From the NCBI GenBank assembly GCA_030038645.1, contig JASHSR010000127.1:1-5410 (forward strand): 5,410 nucleotides of DNA. The letters are read 5' to 3'. The number at the start of each line of letters is the position of its first letter. Within the stretch, counting starts at the first letter, position 1. This document shows positions 1 to 5,410 of this stretch, in pieces. This DNA is from Gammaproteobacteria bacterium. Lineage in GTDB: Bacteria; Pseudomonadota; Gammaproteobacteria; Steroidobacterales; Steroidobacteraceae. The translations under genes and the position numbers were made by a program. A model generated the notes under the pieces. That model was not told the DNA's origin and did not search any database. It saw nothing but the letters and a program-made list of their open reading frames with translations.

Positions 1-183
1 CACGCCGCGCACGAGACGCGTGGGCCGGCGGCTCGCACCCCGGCCGAGGAGCGGGCGCGGGCGACCGTCGCGGCGGCCCTCGAGAAGAGCATCGGGCCGC
101 ACTGGCTGTCGGGCGGCAGCCGCCGCCACGAGCCGCTCGATGAAGCGGGAGCGTGCTCGCTCGCGCTCGGCCTGCGCTCTTAG
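1..183 (+). CDS. Probable C-terminal end of an unidentified protein, cut by window start
   Basis: Reading frame 1 is open from the first base to a TAG at 181-183 and would give the last 60 residues of a protein that begins outside the window. Almost all codons end in G or C, as in the real genes here. The peptide contains a plausible amphipathic helix (TPAEERARATVAAALEKSIG) followed by a Gly/Ser/Arg-rich tail ending in LGLRS. Its stop overlaps the stop of the receptor gene on the other strand by 4 nt, a compact tail-to-tail layout. I do not recognise the family. An antisense frame of the same codon phase is also open here and shares the third-position GC bias, so strand is not settled. An overlapping + frame starting at position 20 is very arginine-rich and looks like a shadow. 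Confidence 0.42.
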   Translation, partial: HAAHETRGPAARTPAEERARATVAAALEKSIGPHWLSGGSRRHEPLDEAGACSLALGLRS

Positions 184-2528
184 AAGCGGTAGTCGAAATC
201 GACGCCGTAGGTCCGGGGCGGCGCGCGCCAGAGAAATCCGCCCGGCGAGAACTCCGCGTTGTAGATCGTGTTGGTGAGGTTCTTCGACCACGCCGTGACG
301 GTCCACTTGTCGCCCTGCAACCCGAGACGCAGATTGACCAGCGGGACGGGGTTGCGCGAGGTGGAATCGTAGGGATCCCACCAGGTGCGCCCGATGTCGT
401 TGAAGTCGAGGCGCACCGTGCCCGTGAGCCCGCTCGAGAGGGGCTGGCGGTACTGGAAGCCGGTGTTGATCGTGTCGCGCGAGACGAGCGGCGCCTGGTT
501 GCCGAGCACCGTCGGATCGGCCATCTTGGTGATGTAGCTGTCCGTGTAGCCGTAGCCGGCGTACACGTCGAGCCGCTCCGTGACGTGCCCGGTGAGCTGG
601 ATCTCCGCGCCCTTGTACGTCGCGTTGAGATTGCCGAGATTCTGCGTCGAGTTGGCGGCGAGATAGACGAAGAAATATCCGTTCTGCGAGTGCGTGTGGT
701 ACACGTCGGCGTCGATGTCCAGGCGCCGGTCGAAGAGCTCTCCCTTGGCGCCGAGCTCGTAGGTGTCGTCGATCTCCGCATTGAAGAGGTCGCTCACGCC
801 GAGAATGTGGCTCGCCTGCGCGACGGCGCCGACGCCGGTCTGGTTGAAGCCGCCGCTGCGAAAGCCGCGGCTCCAGTCGGTGTAGAGCGTCCACTCGTCG
901 TTGGGCTTGTAGCGCAGCGTCCCCTTGGGCTGCCAGGCGCTCCAGGTGTGGCTGCGCACCTCGCCGGTGTAGGCGGCGGTCGTCGGCAGGAAGTAGGTCG
1001 GCGTGTCGGTCGTGTTCGCGCGGTGGTCGGAGTCGTAGCGGAGCGCGGCATCGAACTCCCACTGCTTCGTGAAGTCGTACGTCGCATCGCCGAATCCGGC
1101 CCAGGCGTTGTTGTTCTGGGTGTCCGCGAGGAACGTGACGTTCGAGTAATCCTCGAGCGGATCGGCCGGATCGAACCGCGGCGAGTAGTAGACGGGATAG
1201 ACGCCCGTCCCCCGGTCGACCATGTTCCCGGTGGAGATGAAGCGATCGGTGTGGACGAAGTAGGCGCCCGCGATCCACGAGAAGCCCGCGATCGGGTTCG
1301 AGGTATACCGCAGCTCCTCGCTCCAGGTCCTCACCCAGATGAACTGGCTCTGGCTCTCGTCGAACGGTCCGCCGAGCGAGGCGGGCGTGCCCGCGGTGTA
1401 GTACGAATAAACGATCGAAGTGGTGACGGGACGAAAGTCGTAGGCGTCGCCGTCGTCGATCTCGCGGGTCTCGTCGTAGTCGCTGATCGAGGTGTACGTG
1501 CCGTAGCTCTGCTTCGCATCGAGCTTCACCGCGATGTCCGTGATGTCGCGGTCGTCCATGCCCTCGTTGTTGACCTGGATGGGACTCGTCGTGTTGTTCG
1601 CATCCGGCGCAATCTCGGGCGCAACGAGCGGCGACGGGGGGGTGTACGGGACCGACGCCGGATTCGCCTCGTCGCCGCGCGGGATGACGAAGTAGTAGGC
1701 CGTGGTCGCGACGTGATCGCGATACACGCGCACGTCCGCGTCGAACGAGTCCACCGGCTCCCACAGCAGCCTGAGTCTGCCCGAGTAGTCGCGGTAGGGG
1801 TCGGCCTTGCGGTCGAGGTAGACGTTCTGCAGGTAGCCGTCCGTGTTGTAGAAGTTGACCGACGCGCGGTACCTCAGCGTGCCGTCGGAATCGATCGGTC
1901 CGCTCACCATGGCCTCGGCCCGCTCGGACGGGCCGTTGCCGACGCCCACGCGGGCTGCGCCCTCGAACTGGCTGCTCGGGTCGGGAGTGCGGATGATGAT
2001 CGCCCCGCCAATGGCATCGCGTCCGTAGAGGGCGCCTTGCGGGCCCTTCAGCACCTCGATCTGCTGGATGTCGAAGAGCTCCTGATCGAACTCGTACGGA
2101 TTGGTCTCGAGCACGCCGTCTACGAGGACAGCCACCGAGGGCTCGCTGTTGCGCGCCTGGGAGATGCCGCGGATCGTGATGAAGGAGTTGCCGACGTTCT
2201 GCGTCTCCACGAGCGTCATGTTCGGAACCATCGCGATGTAATCGCGCGGGGCCGTGATGCCGGCGGATTGGATCGTCTGCGCAGTGAAGACCGACTCGGT
2301 GATCGGCACGTCCTGTAGGTTCTCGGCGCGTTTGCGAGCCGTGACGACCACTTCCTGCAGCTGGTCGCTCGATTGTGCCGGTGTCGAGGACTGCGGCTGC
2401 GGCGGGGACTGCGACGTGGCCTGATCCTCCGCAGTCGACGCCGCTTGGGACCACGCTGGAAGTGAGCCCAAGCCAGTGATCCCGACCAGCATCGCACCGA
2501 ACATCCAATGGCGCGCAAATGAGCCCAT
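180..2528 (-). CDS. TonB-dependent outer-membrane receptor, ligand unknown
   Basis: Complete 782-residue receptor that should import a scarce ligand across the outer membrane using TonB/ExbBD energy. A signal peptide covers residues 1-29 (arginine at 6, hydrophobic core, AWSQA cleavage site). A Gln/Pro/Ser-rich linker (30-56) leads to a TonB box (LQEVVVTA, 57-64). The plug follows at about 68-181 with hallmark stretches FITIRGI (116-122), VLVDGV (134-139) and IEVLKGPQGALYGRDAIGGA (157-176). The rest is barrel-like: alternating aromatic strands, RGFRSGGFN, a YELGAK motif, and a terminal strand ending in Phe. This is the large TonB_dep_Rec type common in proteobacteria, and the motifs do not reveal the ligand. 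The ATG at 2528 is chosen because a GGGGGGAG ribosome site lies 4 nt upstream and it starts directly at the signal peptide; an in-frame TTG at 2567 would add 13 residues before it. No TonB, siderophore or regulator gene is adjacent. Confidence 0.95.
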   Translation of the reverse strand: MGSFARHWMFGAMLVGITGLGSLPAWSQAASTAEDQATSQSPPQPQSSTPAQSSDQLQEVVVTARKRAENLQDVPITESVFTAQTIQSAGITAPRDYIAMVPNMTLVETQNVGNSFITIRGISQARNSEPSVAVLVDGVLETNPYEFDQELFDIQQIEVLKGPQGALYGRDAIGGAIIIRTPDPSSQFEGAARVGVGNGPSERAEAMVSGPIDSDGTLRYRASVNFYNTDGYLQNVYLDRKADPYRDYSGRLRLLWEPVDSFDADVRVYRDHVATTAYYFVIPRGDEANPASVPYTPPSPLVAPEIAPDANNTTSPIQVNNEGMDDRDITDIAVKLDAKQSYGTYTSISDYDETREIDDGDAYDFRPVTTSIVYSYYTAGTPASLGGPFDESQSQFIWVRTWSEELRYTSNPIAGFSWIAGAYFVHTDRFISTGNMVDRGTGVYPVYYSPRFDPADPLEDYSNVTFLADTQNNNAWAGFGDATYDFTKQWEFDAALRYDSDHRANTTDTPTYFLPTTAAYTGEVRSHTWSAWQPKGTLRYKPNDEWTLYTDWSRGFRSGGFNQTGVGAVAQASHILGVSDLFNAEIDDTYELGAKGELFDRRLDIDADVYHTHSQNGYFFVYLAANSTQNLGNLNATYKGAEIQLTGHVTERLDVYAGYGYTDSYITKMADPTVLGNQAPLVSRDTINTGFQYRQPLSSGLTGTVRLDFNDIGRTWWDPYDSTSRNPVPLVNLRLGLQGDKWTVTAWSKNLTNTIYNAEFSPGGFLWRAPPRTYGVDFDYRF

Positions 2529-2618
2529 GGCACTCCCCCCCTGCCCGTGCCCGCGAGAAGTCTTCAATCCGTCCGAACTCGGTTCTCGTTCGTTTCAGAC
2601 TGAGACCGCTTGTAAGGA

Positions 2619-2647
2619 ATGTTGACCTCCTGGCGGACAGGCGTCAA
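2619..2647 (-). promoter_or_regulatory. Candidate promoter for the TonB-dependent receptor
   Basis: On the minus strand a -35-like TTGACG (2647-2642, five of six consensus bases) is followed after 17 bp by CAACAT (2624-2619), a weak -10 with three of six matches. Transcription would start near 2611 and leave an untranslated leader of about 80 nt before the ATG at 2528. The -35 is good and the spacing ideal, but the -10 is poor, so this is tentative. Confidence 0.3.
2622..2647. promoter_or_regulatory. Imperfect dyad overlapping the candidate receptor promoter
   Basis: TTGAC (2622-2626) and CCTG (2629-2632) are mirrored by CAGG (2638-2641) and GTCAA (2643-2647) around the centre gcgga, giving nine paired positions interrupted by a 2x1 mismatch. 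The arms coincide with the -10 and -35 candidates on the minus strand. This is the arrangement expected of a repressor operator, but no regulator gene is in view and a chance inverted repeat cannot be excluded. Confidence 0.35.
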
Positions 2648-2789
2648 GTCACGGCCGCGGCACGATGGCCGGCGGAGGCCGGTCGGCTCGTCCGTCCCGT
2701 CCGTCTCGCCCGGCGACGCGCTCGCGAGAGAGCCGCGCCCTCGAGGCGGTGGGTGTTGGAAGGCGCGCCGCCGCCGACACCGACGTGTC

Positions 2790-2819
2790 TTGAGGCCGAA
2801 GCGGGCCGGATGTTATCGT
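2790..2819 (+). promoter_or_regulatory. Candidate promoter for the desaturase-yebC unit
   Basis: TTGAGG (2790-2795) and TATCGT (2814-2819) are separated by 18 bp. Each matches four of six consensus bases, and the short A/T-richer run GTTATCGTTT stands out in GC-rich surroundings. Transcription would begin near 2826, about 20 nt before the ATG at 2848. Confidence 0.35.
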
Positions 2820-2820
2820 T

Positions 2821-2838
2821 TGCGGCTAGCCTGCCGCA
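2821..2838 (+). repeat. Short inverted repeat just before the desaturase ribosome site
   Basis: TGCGGC (2821-2826) and GCCGCA (2833-2838) are perfect complements around the 6-nt loop TAGCCT. The right arm touches the weak AGAG ribosome site (2838-2841). It lies at or just after the predicted transcription start, so it could be an operator or a small 5' mRNA hairpin. Six-bp GC arms are not rare in such DNA. Confidence 0.35.
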
Positions 2839-2847
2839 GAGTGACAC

Positions 2848-4005
2848 ATGTCCGAGCCCCAGCGCCCCGAGCAGAAGCCACCTCTCATCCTGACCAACGC
2901 GTTGATTTTCTCCCTGACCCTGGCCGTCGCCGTCGTATGCGTGCCCTGGTGGGGCCTCGCTCACGGATTCAAGGCGGCATCCTGGGGGCTCTTCGCGTTC
3001 TTCCTGGTGGCGAACGGCATGTCGATCACCGGGGGCTACCATCGGCTTTGGGCGCACCGCGCATACGACGCGCACATCGTGCTCAGGATCTTCTATCTGA
3101 TCTTCGGCACCATGGCCCTGCAGAACAGCGTGCTGCTCTGGTGCAGCAGCCACCGCCGCCACCATCTCAACGTCGACGACAACGAGCTCGATCCCTACTC
3201 CGTCGGTCGCGGCTTCTGGTTCTCCCACATCGGCTGGATGCTGCGGGACTACCCGAGCGGCGCTCCGGACCTCACGAACGTCCCCGACCTCAGGCGGGAT
3301 CCGATCCTCGCGTTCCAGCACCGCCACTACGCGCTGCTCACGACGGCCACGAACTTCGGCTTTCCCCTGGCCGCCGGCTGGCTCATCGGGGACGTCTGGG
3401 GAACGTTCTTCCTCGCCGGTGTGCTCCGGCTCGTCCTGAGCCATCACTTCACCTTCTTCATCAACTCGCTCGCCCACATGTGGGGCAGCCGGCCGTACAC
3501 CGACGAGAACTCCGCTCGCGACAATCCGATCCTGGCGCTCGTCACGCACGGGGAGGGCTACCACAACTTCCACCACATCTTCGCGCACGACTACCGCAAC
3601 GGGGCGCGCTGGTGGCAGTGGGATCCCACCAAGTGGCTCATCGCGAGCCTGCACTGCGTCGGGCTCACGCGCCGGCTCAAGCGCACGCCGGCCTTCCAGA
3701 TCCAGCGGGCGCTGCTCGCGATGCAGTTCCGCCATGCGCAGGCGAAGCTCGCGAGGCTGCCGGACGCGGCCCGCTCGCCCTCGCACATCGAGCAGCTCCG
3801 CCATCGCATCGCGCAGGAGTACGAGGCCTTCGTCGCCGCGGTGAGCGACTGGACCCGGCTCAAGGAGCAGTGGCTCGAGGACAAGAAGCGCGTCGTGATC
3901 GAGCACTGGGAGCAGGCGCGCTTCCAGCAGCGGCTGCGGGAGATCGAGCGCGGCCTGAAGAGCCAGCGCCGGCGCCTCCGCTCGCTCCAGGCGAGGCTCG
4001 CCTAA
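2848..4005 (+). CDS. Membrane acyl-CoA / fatty acid desaturase (delta-9-like, di-iron)
   Basis: A 385-residue integral membrane desaturase that should insert a double bond, probably at position 9, into saturated acyl chains using O2 and electrons from a redox partner not encoded here. All metal-binding residues of the stearoyl-CoA desaturase family are visible: HRLWAH (H65, H70), HRRHH (H102, H105, H106), NSLAH (N206, H210) and HNFHH (H239, H242, H243), nine histidines plus the asparagine. Hydrophobic segments lie near 14-38, 44-62, 77-100, 160-182 and 183-205, in the usual order around the boxes. After the catalytic part (to about 280) comes a roughly 100-residue charged, probably helical or coiled-coil tail rich in Arg, Gln and Glu. 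The ATG at 2848 has only a weak AGAG ribosome site 6 nt upstream, but the protein starts sensibly there. yebC follows 38 nt downstream. Regiospecificity and whether the substrate is acyl-CoA or phospholipid-bound acyl cannot be read from the sequence. Confidence 0.93.
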   Translation: MSEPQRPEQKPPLILTNALIFSLTLAVAVVCVPWWGLAHGFKAASWGLFAFFLVANGMSITGGYHRLWAHRAYDAHIVLRIFYLIFGTMALQNSVLLWCSSHRRHHLNVDDNELDPYSVGRGFWFSHIGWMLRDYPSGAPDLTNVPDLRRDPILAFQHRHYALLTTATNFGFPLAAGWLIGDVWGTFFLAGVLRLVLSHHFTFFINSLAHMWGSRPYTDENSARDNPILALVTHGEGYHNFHHIFAHDYRNGARWWQWDPTKWLIASLHCVGLTRRLKRTPAFQIQRALLAMQFRHAQAKLARLPDAARSPSHIEQLRHRIAQEYEAFVAAVSDWTRLKEQWLEDKKRVVIEHWEQARFQQRLREIERGLKSQRRRLRSLQARLA

Positions 4006-4043
4006 GGGTCGAGGCCGCACGAGCGGGGAGCGGCGCGAGGCCT

Positions 4044-4766
4044 ATGGGAAGGATCTTCGAAGTCAGGAAGGCGACGATGTTCGCGCGGTGGAACCGCATG
4101 GCGAAGCAGTTCGCCCGCATCGCGAAGGACATCACGATGGCCGTCAAGGCGGGCGGCGCCGATCCGGCCGGCAATCCGACGCTGCGCAGGCTCATCCAGA
4201 ATGCCCGCGCGGTGAACATGCCGAAGGACAAGATCGAGGCGGCCATCAAGCGCGCATCGGGCCGCGACGCCGCGAGCTACCAGCAGGTCATCTACGAGGG
4301 CTACGCGCCGCACGGTGTCGCCCTGCTCGTCGAGACGGCGACGGACAATCCCACACGCACCGTGGCCGCGGTGCGCAACCTCATCACCAAGAACGGCGGC
4401 AATCTCGCAACGAGCGGCAGCGTGAGCTTCCTGTTCAAGAAGATGGGAGTCTTCCGTCTCGATCCGGCCGGCATCGACCAGGACGAGCTCGAGCTCTACC
4501 TCATCGATCACGGCCTCGAGGAGATGGGCGAGAGCACCGGAGAGAAGGGAGAGCCCCAGCTCGTCATCCGCTGCGCGTTCGCCGATTTCGGCCACCTGCA
4601 GGAGGCGCTCGAGGCGCGCCGCATCGTGCCGCTCTCCGCCGAGCACGAGTACGTCTGCACCGTGCCGACCGAGCTTCCCGAGGGACAGGCGACGGAAGTG
4701 CTGACGCTCATCGACAAGCTCGAGCAGGACGACGACGTCCAGAGGGTCTTTCACACCCTCGCCTGA
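4044..4766 (+). CDS. YebC/TACO1-family protein (PmpR-type annotation), variant N-terminus
   Basis: Complete 240-residue YebC-family protein. Family landmarks are GGADPAGNPTLRRLIQNA (37-54), NMPKDKIEAAIKRA (58-71), the conserved YEGYAPHGVALLVE (84-97), TDNPTRTVAAVR (100-111), GGNLATSGSVSFLF (118-131) and a C-terminal LIDKLEQDDDVQRVFHTLA. Members are commonly annotated as DNA-binding transcriptional regulators (PmpR); newer work links YebC proteins and mitochondrial TACO1 to translation of proline-rich stretches. The role here is therefore open, and cytoplasmic. The N-terminus is MGRIFEVRKATMFARW rather than the classical AGHSKWANIKHRK, matching from memory a distinct subfamily best known from Bacteroidota. 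The ATG at 4044 is preferred because the protein then starts exactly at the family start; GAGG lies 3 nt upstream, a tight but usable ribosome site. The 38-nt gap after the desaturase and absence of an evident promoter suggest co-transcription. Confidence 0.93.
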   Translation: MGRIFEVRKATMFARWNRMAKQFARIAKDITMAVKAGGADPAGNPTLRRLIQNARAVNMPKDKIEAAIKRASGRDAASYQQVIYEGYAPHGVALLVETATDNPTRTVAAVRNLITKNGGNLATSGSVSFLFKKMGVFRLDPAGIDQDELELYLIDHGLEEMGESTGEKGEPQLVIRCAFADFGHLQEALEARRIVPLSAEHEYVCTVPTELPEGQATEVLTLIDKLEQDDDVQRVFHTLA

Positions 4767-4809
4767 CCCTGGCCGCTGCGCGACCTACCCAATCGGACCC
4801 GACCCGCGG
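4767..4809. other. Short convergent intergenic gap between yebC-like gene and def
   Basis: The 43 bp between the two stop codons contain no gene and no classical intrinsic terminator: there is no stem followed by a T tract in either direction. The only symmetry is an 8-bp pair GCCGCTGC (4772-4779) / GCAGCGGC (4818-4825), whose second arm lies in the end of def and whose loop is 38 nt, too long for an ordinary terminator. Confidence 0.6.
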
Positions 4810-5340
4810 CTAATCGGGCAGCGGCGTCATCTGGCCGGCGAGCGCGTCCTCGAACCCGAAGCTGCGCAAGTCTCGGATCCTCTGCGGATAGAGAATCCCA
4901 TCGAGATGATCGACCTCATGCTGCACGACGCGCGCATGGAAGCCCTCGACCGTGCGGTCGATGGAGGCGCCGTCCGGGGTGAATCCCTGATAACGGAGCC
5001 TGCGGTAGCGCGGCACGAGCCCTCGCAGGCCCGGCACCGACAGGCATCCTTCCCAGCCCTCCTCTTGCTCCTCACCGAGCACCGTCAGCACGGGATTCAC
5101 GAGCGCCGTGTACGGCACCGGCGCGACGTGCGGATAGCGCGGATTGTCCTTCAGCTCGAAGATCACGACGCGCAGGCTCACGCCGATCTGGGGCGCCGCG
5201 AGCCCTGCGCCGCTCAGGGCGCGCATCGTATCGTCCATGTCGGCGACGAGGGCGTGCAGCTCCGGGCTGCCCACGACCGCGGGTGCCGCGACCTGCCGCA
5301 GCAGCGGGTGCCCCATTCGCAGTACCGGTCTCACCGCCAT
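4810..5340 (-). CDS. def: Peptide deformylase
   Basis: Complete 176-residue metalloenzyme that removes the formyl group from the N-terminal formyl-methionine of nascent proteins at the ribosome exit. All three family motifs are intact: GAGLAAPQ (44-51), EGCLS (97-101, metal ligand C99) and HEVDH (141-145, metal ligands H141 and H145, catalytic E142). ALVNP (79-83) and the FHARVVQHEVDHLDGILYP block are typical, and the length is normal. The N-terminus (MAVRPVLRMGHPLLR) and the WEGCLSVPGLRG...PRYRRLRYQGF stretch resemble, from memory, the extra deformylase of Xanthomonas. No fmt (methionyl-tRNA formyltransferase) lies in its 3' direction; the next gene there is the convergent yebC-like one, so this is not the usual def-fmt arrangement and may be a second copy. 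The ATG at 5340 lacks a visible ribosome site; a -10-like box lies only 8 nt upstream. GTG (codon 3) and ATG (codon 9) alternatives have no better site. Confidence 0.96.
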   Translation of the reverse strand: MAVRPVLRMGHPLLRQVAAPAVVGSPELHALVADMDDTMRALSGAGLAAPQIGVSLRVVIFELKDNPRYPHVAPVPYTALVNPVLTVLGEEQEEGWEGCLSVPGLRGLVPRYRRLRYQGFTPDGASIDRTVEGFHARVVQHEVDHLDGILYPQRIRDLRSFGFEDALAGQMTPLPD

Positions 5341-5348
5341 GCACGGCG

Positions 5349-5354
5349 AGTGTA
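5349..5354 (-). promoter_or_regulatory. Candidate -10 box of def, very close to its start codon
   Basis: On the minus strand TACACT matches four of six -10 consensus bases and ends 8 nt before the def ATG, so initiation would fall at or next to the A of the start codon. There is no acceptable -35 at 16-18 bp. A leaderless mRNA would explain the missing ribosome site, but a six-base match is weak evidence. Confidence 0.28.
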
Positions 5355-5356
5355 GC

Positions 5357-5385
5357 GCAGCGCCGAGCGGGCGCCTCGGCGCTGC
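5357..5385. repeat. Perfect 11-bp inverted repeat upstream of def
   Basis: GCAGCGCCGAG (5357-5367) and CTCGGCGCTGC (5375-5385) are exact reverse complements around the 7-nt centre CGGGCGC. Neither side carries a T tract, so it is not a standard intrinsic terminator. It begins 2 bp upstream of the candidate -10 box of def, where an operator or a 3' stem of a gene beyond the window could sit. Confidence 0.6.
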
Positions 5386-5410
5386 CGCACGGCGCGCGGC
5401 GGCCGCTCGA

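Larger units (their letters stand above)
2529..2847. other. Divergent intergenic region between receptor and desaturase genes
   Basis: These 319 bp separate two genes transcribed away from each other, so promoters for both must lie here unless either is read from further out. I see no credible coding frame: open frames across it are arginine- and proline-rich and lack family features. It holds a candidate receptor promoter on the minus strand with an imperfect dyad over it, a candidate desaturase promoter on the plus strand, a short hairpin before the desaturase ribosome site, a tandem pair of CGTCCGTC units (2689-2705), and small palindromes such as CTCGCGAG (2721-2728) and CCTCGAGG (2739-2746). 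The half next to the receptor is less GC-rich than the middle. No Fur-box-like sequence was recognised. Confidence 0.8.

Noticed and set aside
153..2318. A 721-codon open frame on the + strand opposite the receptor gene
   Set aside because: It mirrors the receptor codons, is dominated by Arg, Val, Ala, Glu and Asp, and shows no domain, signal or recognisable motif. Long antisense frames are expected opposite GC-rich genes.
2529..2567. Receptor start at TTG 2567, adding 13 residues
   Set aside because: The extra residues are not signal-peptide-like, while the ATG at 2528 has a clear GGGGGGAG site at the right distance and begins the signal peptide directly.
2689..2706. Tandem CGTCCGTC units in the intergenic region
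   Set aside because: Only two 9-bp units; too short to distinguish from chance in GC-rich DNA, with no third copy or link to a promoter.
2519..2893. A 124-codon + strand frame across the intergenic region
   Set aside because: It starts inside the receptor gene and ends inside the desaturase, is Arg/Ala/Pro-rich with no family features, and would conflict with both well-supported genes.
2644..4020. A 458-codon open frame on the - strand opposite the desaturase
   Set aside because: The + strand carries the complete nine-histidine desaturase signature; the antisense product is a compositionally biased shadow that runs into the intergenic region.
2619..4043. Upstream in-frame extension of the YebC-like protein running through the desaturase gene
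   Set aside because: The extension is merely open in a GC-rich alternative frame and is Arg/Pro/Ala-rich. The YebC family start falls exactly at 4044.
4772..4825. 8-bp inverted repeat as a bidirectional terminator between the YebC-like gene and def
   Set aside because: The loop is 38 nt, one arm is inside def, and there is no T tract on either strand.

Overview
The window reads as high-GC chromosomal DNA (by eye roughly two thirds G+C, codon third positions nearly all G/C) from a Gram-negative bacterium, most likely a proteobacterium. The outer-membrane TonB-dependent receptor requires a Gram-negative envelope. The deformylase resembles, from memory, the extra non-fmt-linked enzyme of Xanthomonas-type gammaproteobacteria. 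The species cannot be told from this sequence alone.

Layout: (1) 1-183 +, probable C-terminal end of an unidentified gene cut by the window edge. (2) 180-2528 -, a complete TonB-dependent receptor that meets it tail to tail with a 4-nt overlap. (3) 2529-2847, a 319-bp divergent intergenic region with candidate promoters for both flanking genes and an imperfect dyad lying over the receptor-side promoter. (4) 2848-4005 +, an acyl-CoA/fatty acid desaturase with the nine-histidine di-iron signature and a charged C-terminal extension. (5) 4044-4766 +, a YebC/TACO1-family protein of the variant lacking the classical AGHSKW N-terminus, 38 nt downstream of the desaturase and probably on the same mRNA. 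(6) 4810-5340 -, a complete peptide deformylase, convergent with yebC. (7) 5341-5410, the upstream region of the deformylase gene, holding a perfect 11-bp inverted repeat next to a -10-like box.

These are mostly separate functions: outer-membrane uptake of an unknown ligand, oxygen-dependent membrane lipid unsaturation, a translation/transcription-associated YebC protein, and N-terminal deformylation of new proteins. YebC and deformylase both act in or around translation but are convergently transcribed, so no shared operon is indicated. I see no mobile element, CRISPR array, tRNA, rRNA or obviously new multi-gene system. The points worth a second look are the DNA dyads in the two intergenic regions, the possible leaderless deformylase mRNA, the subfamily of YebC and its pairing with a desaturase, and the desaturase tail.
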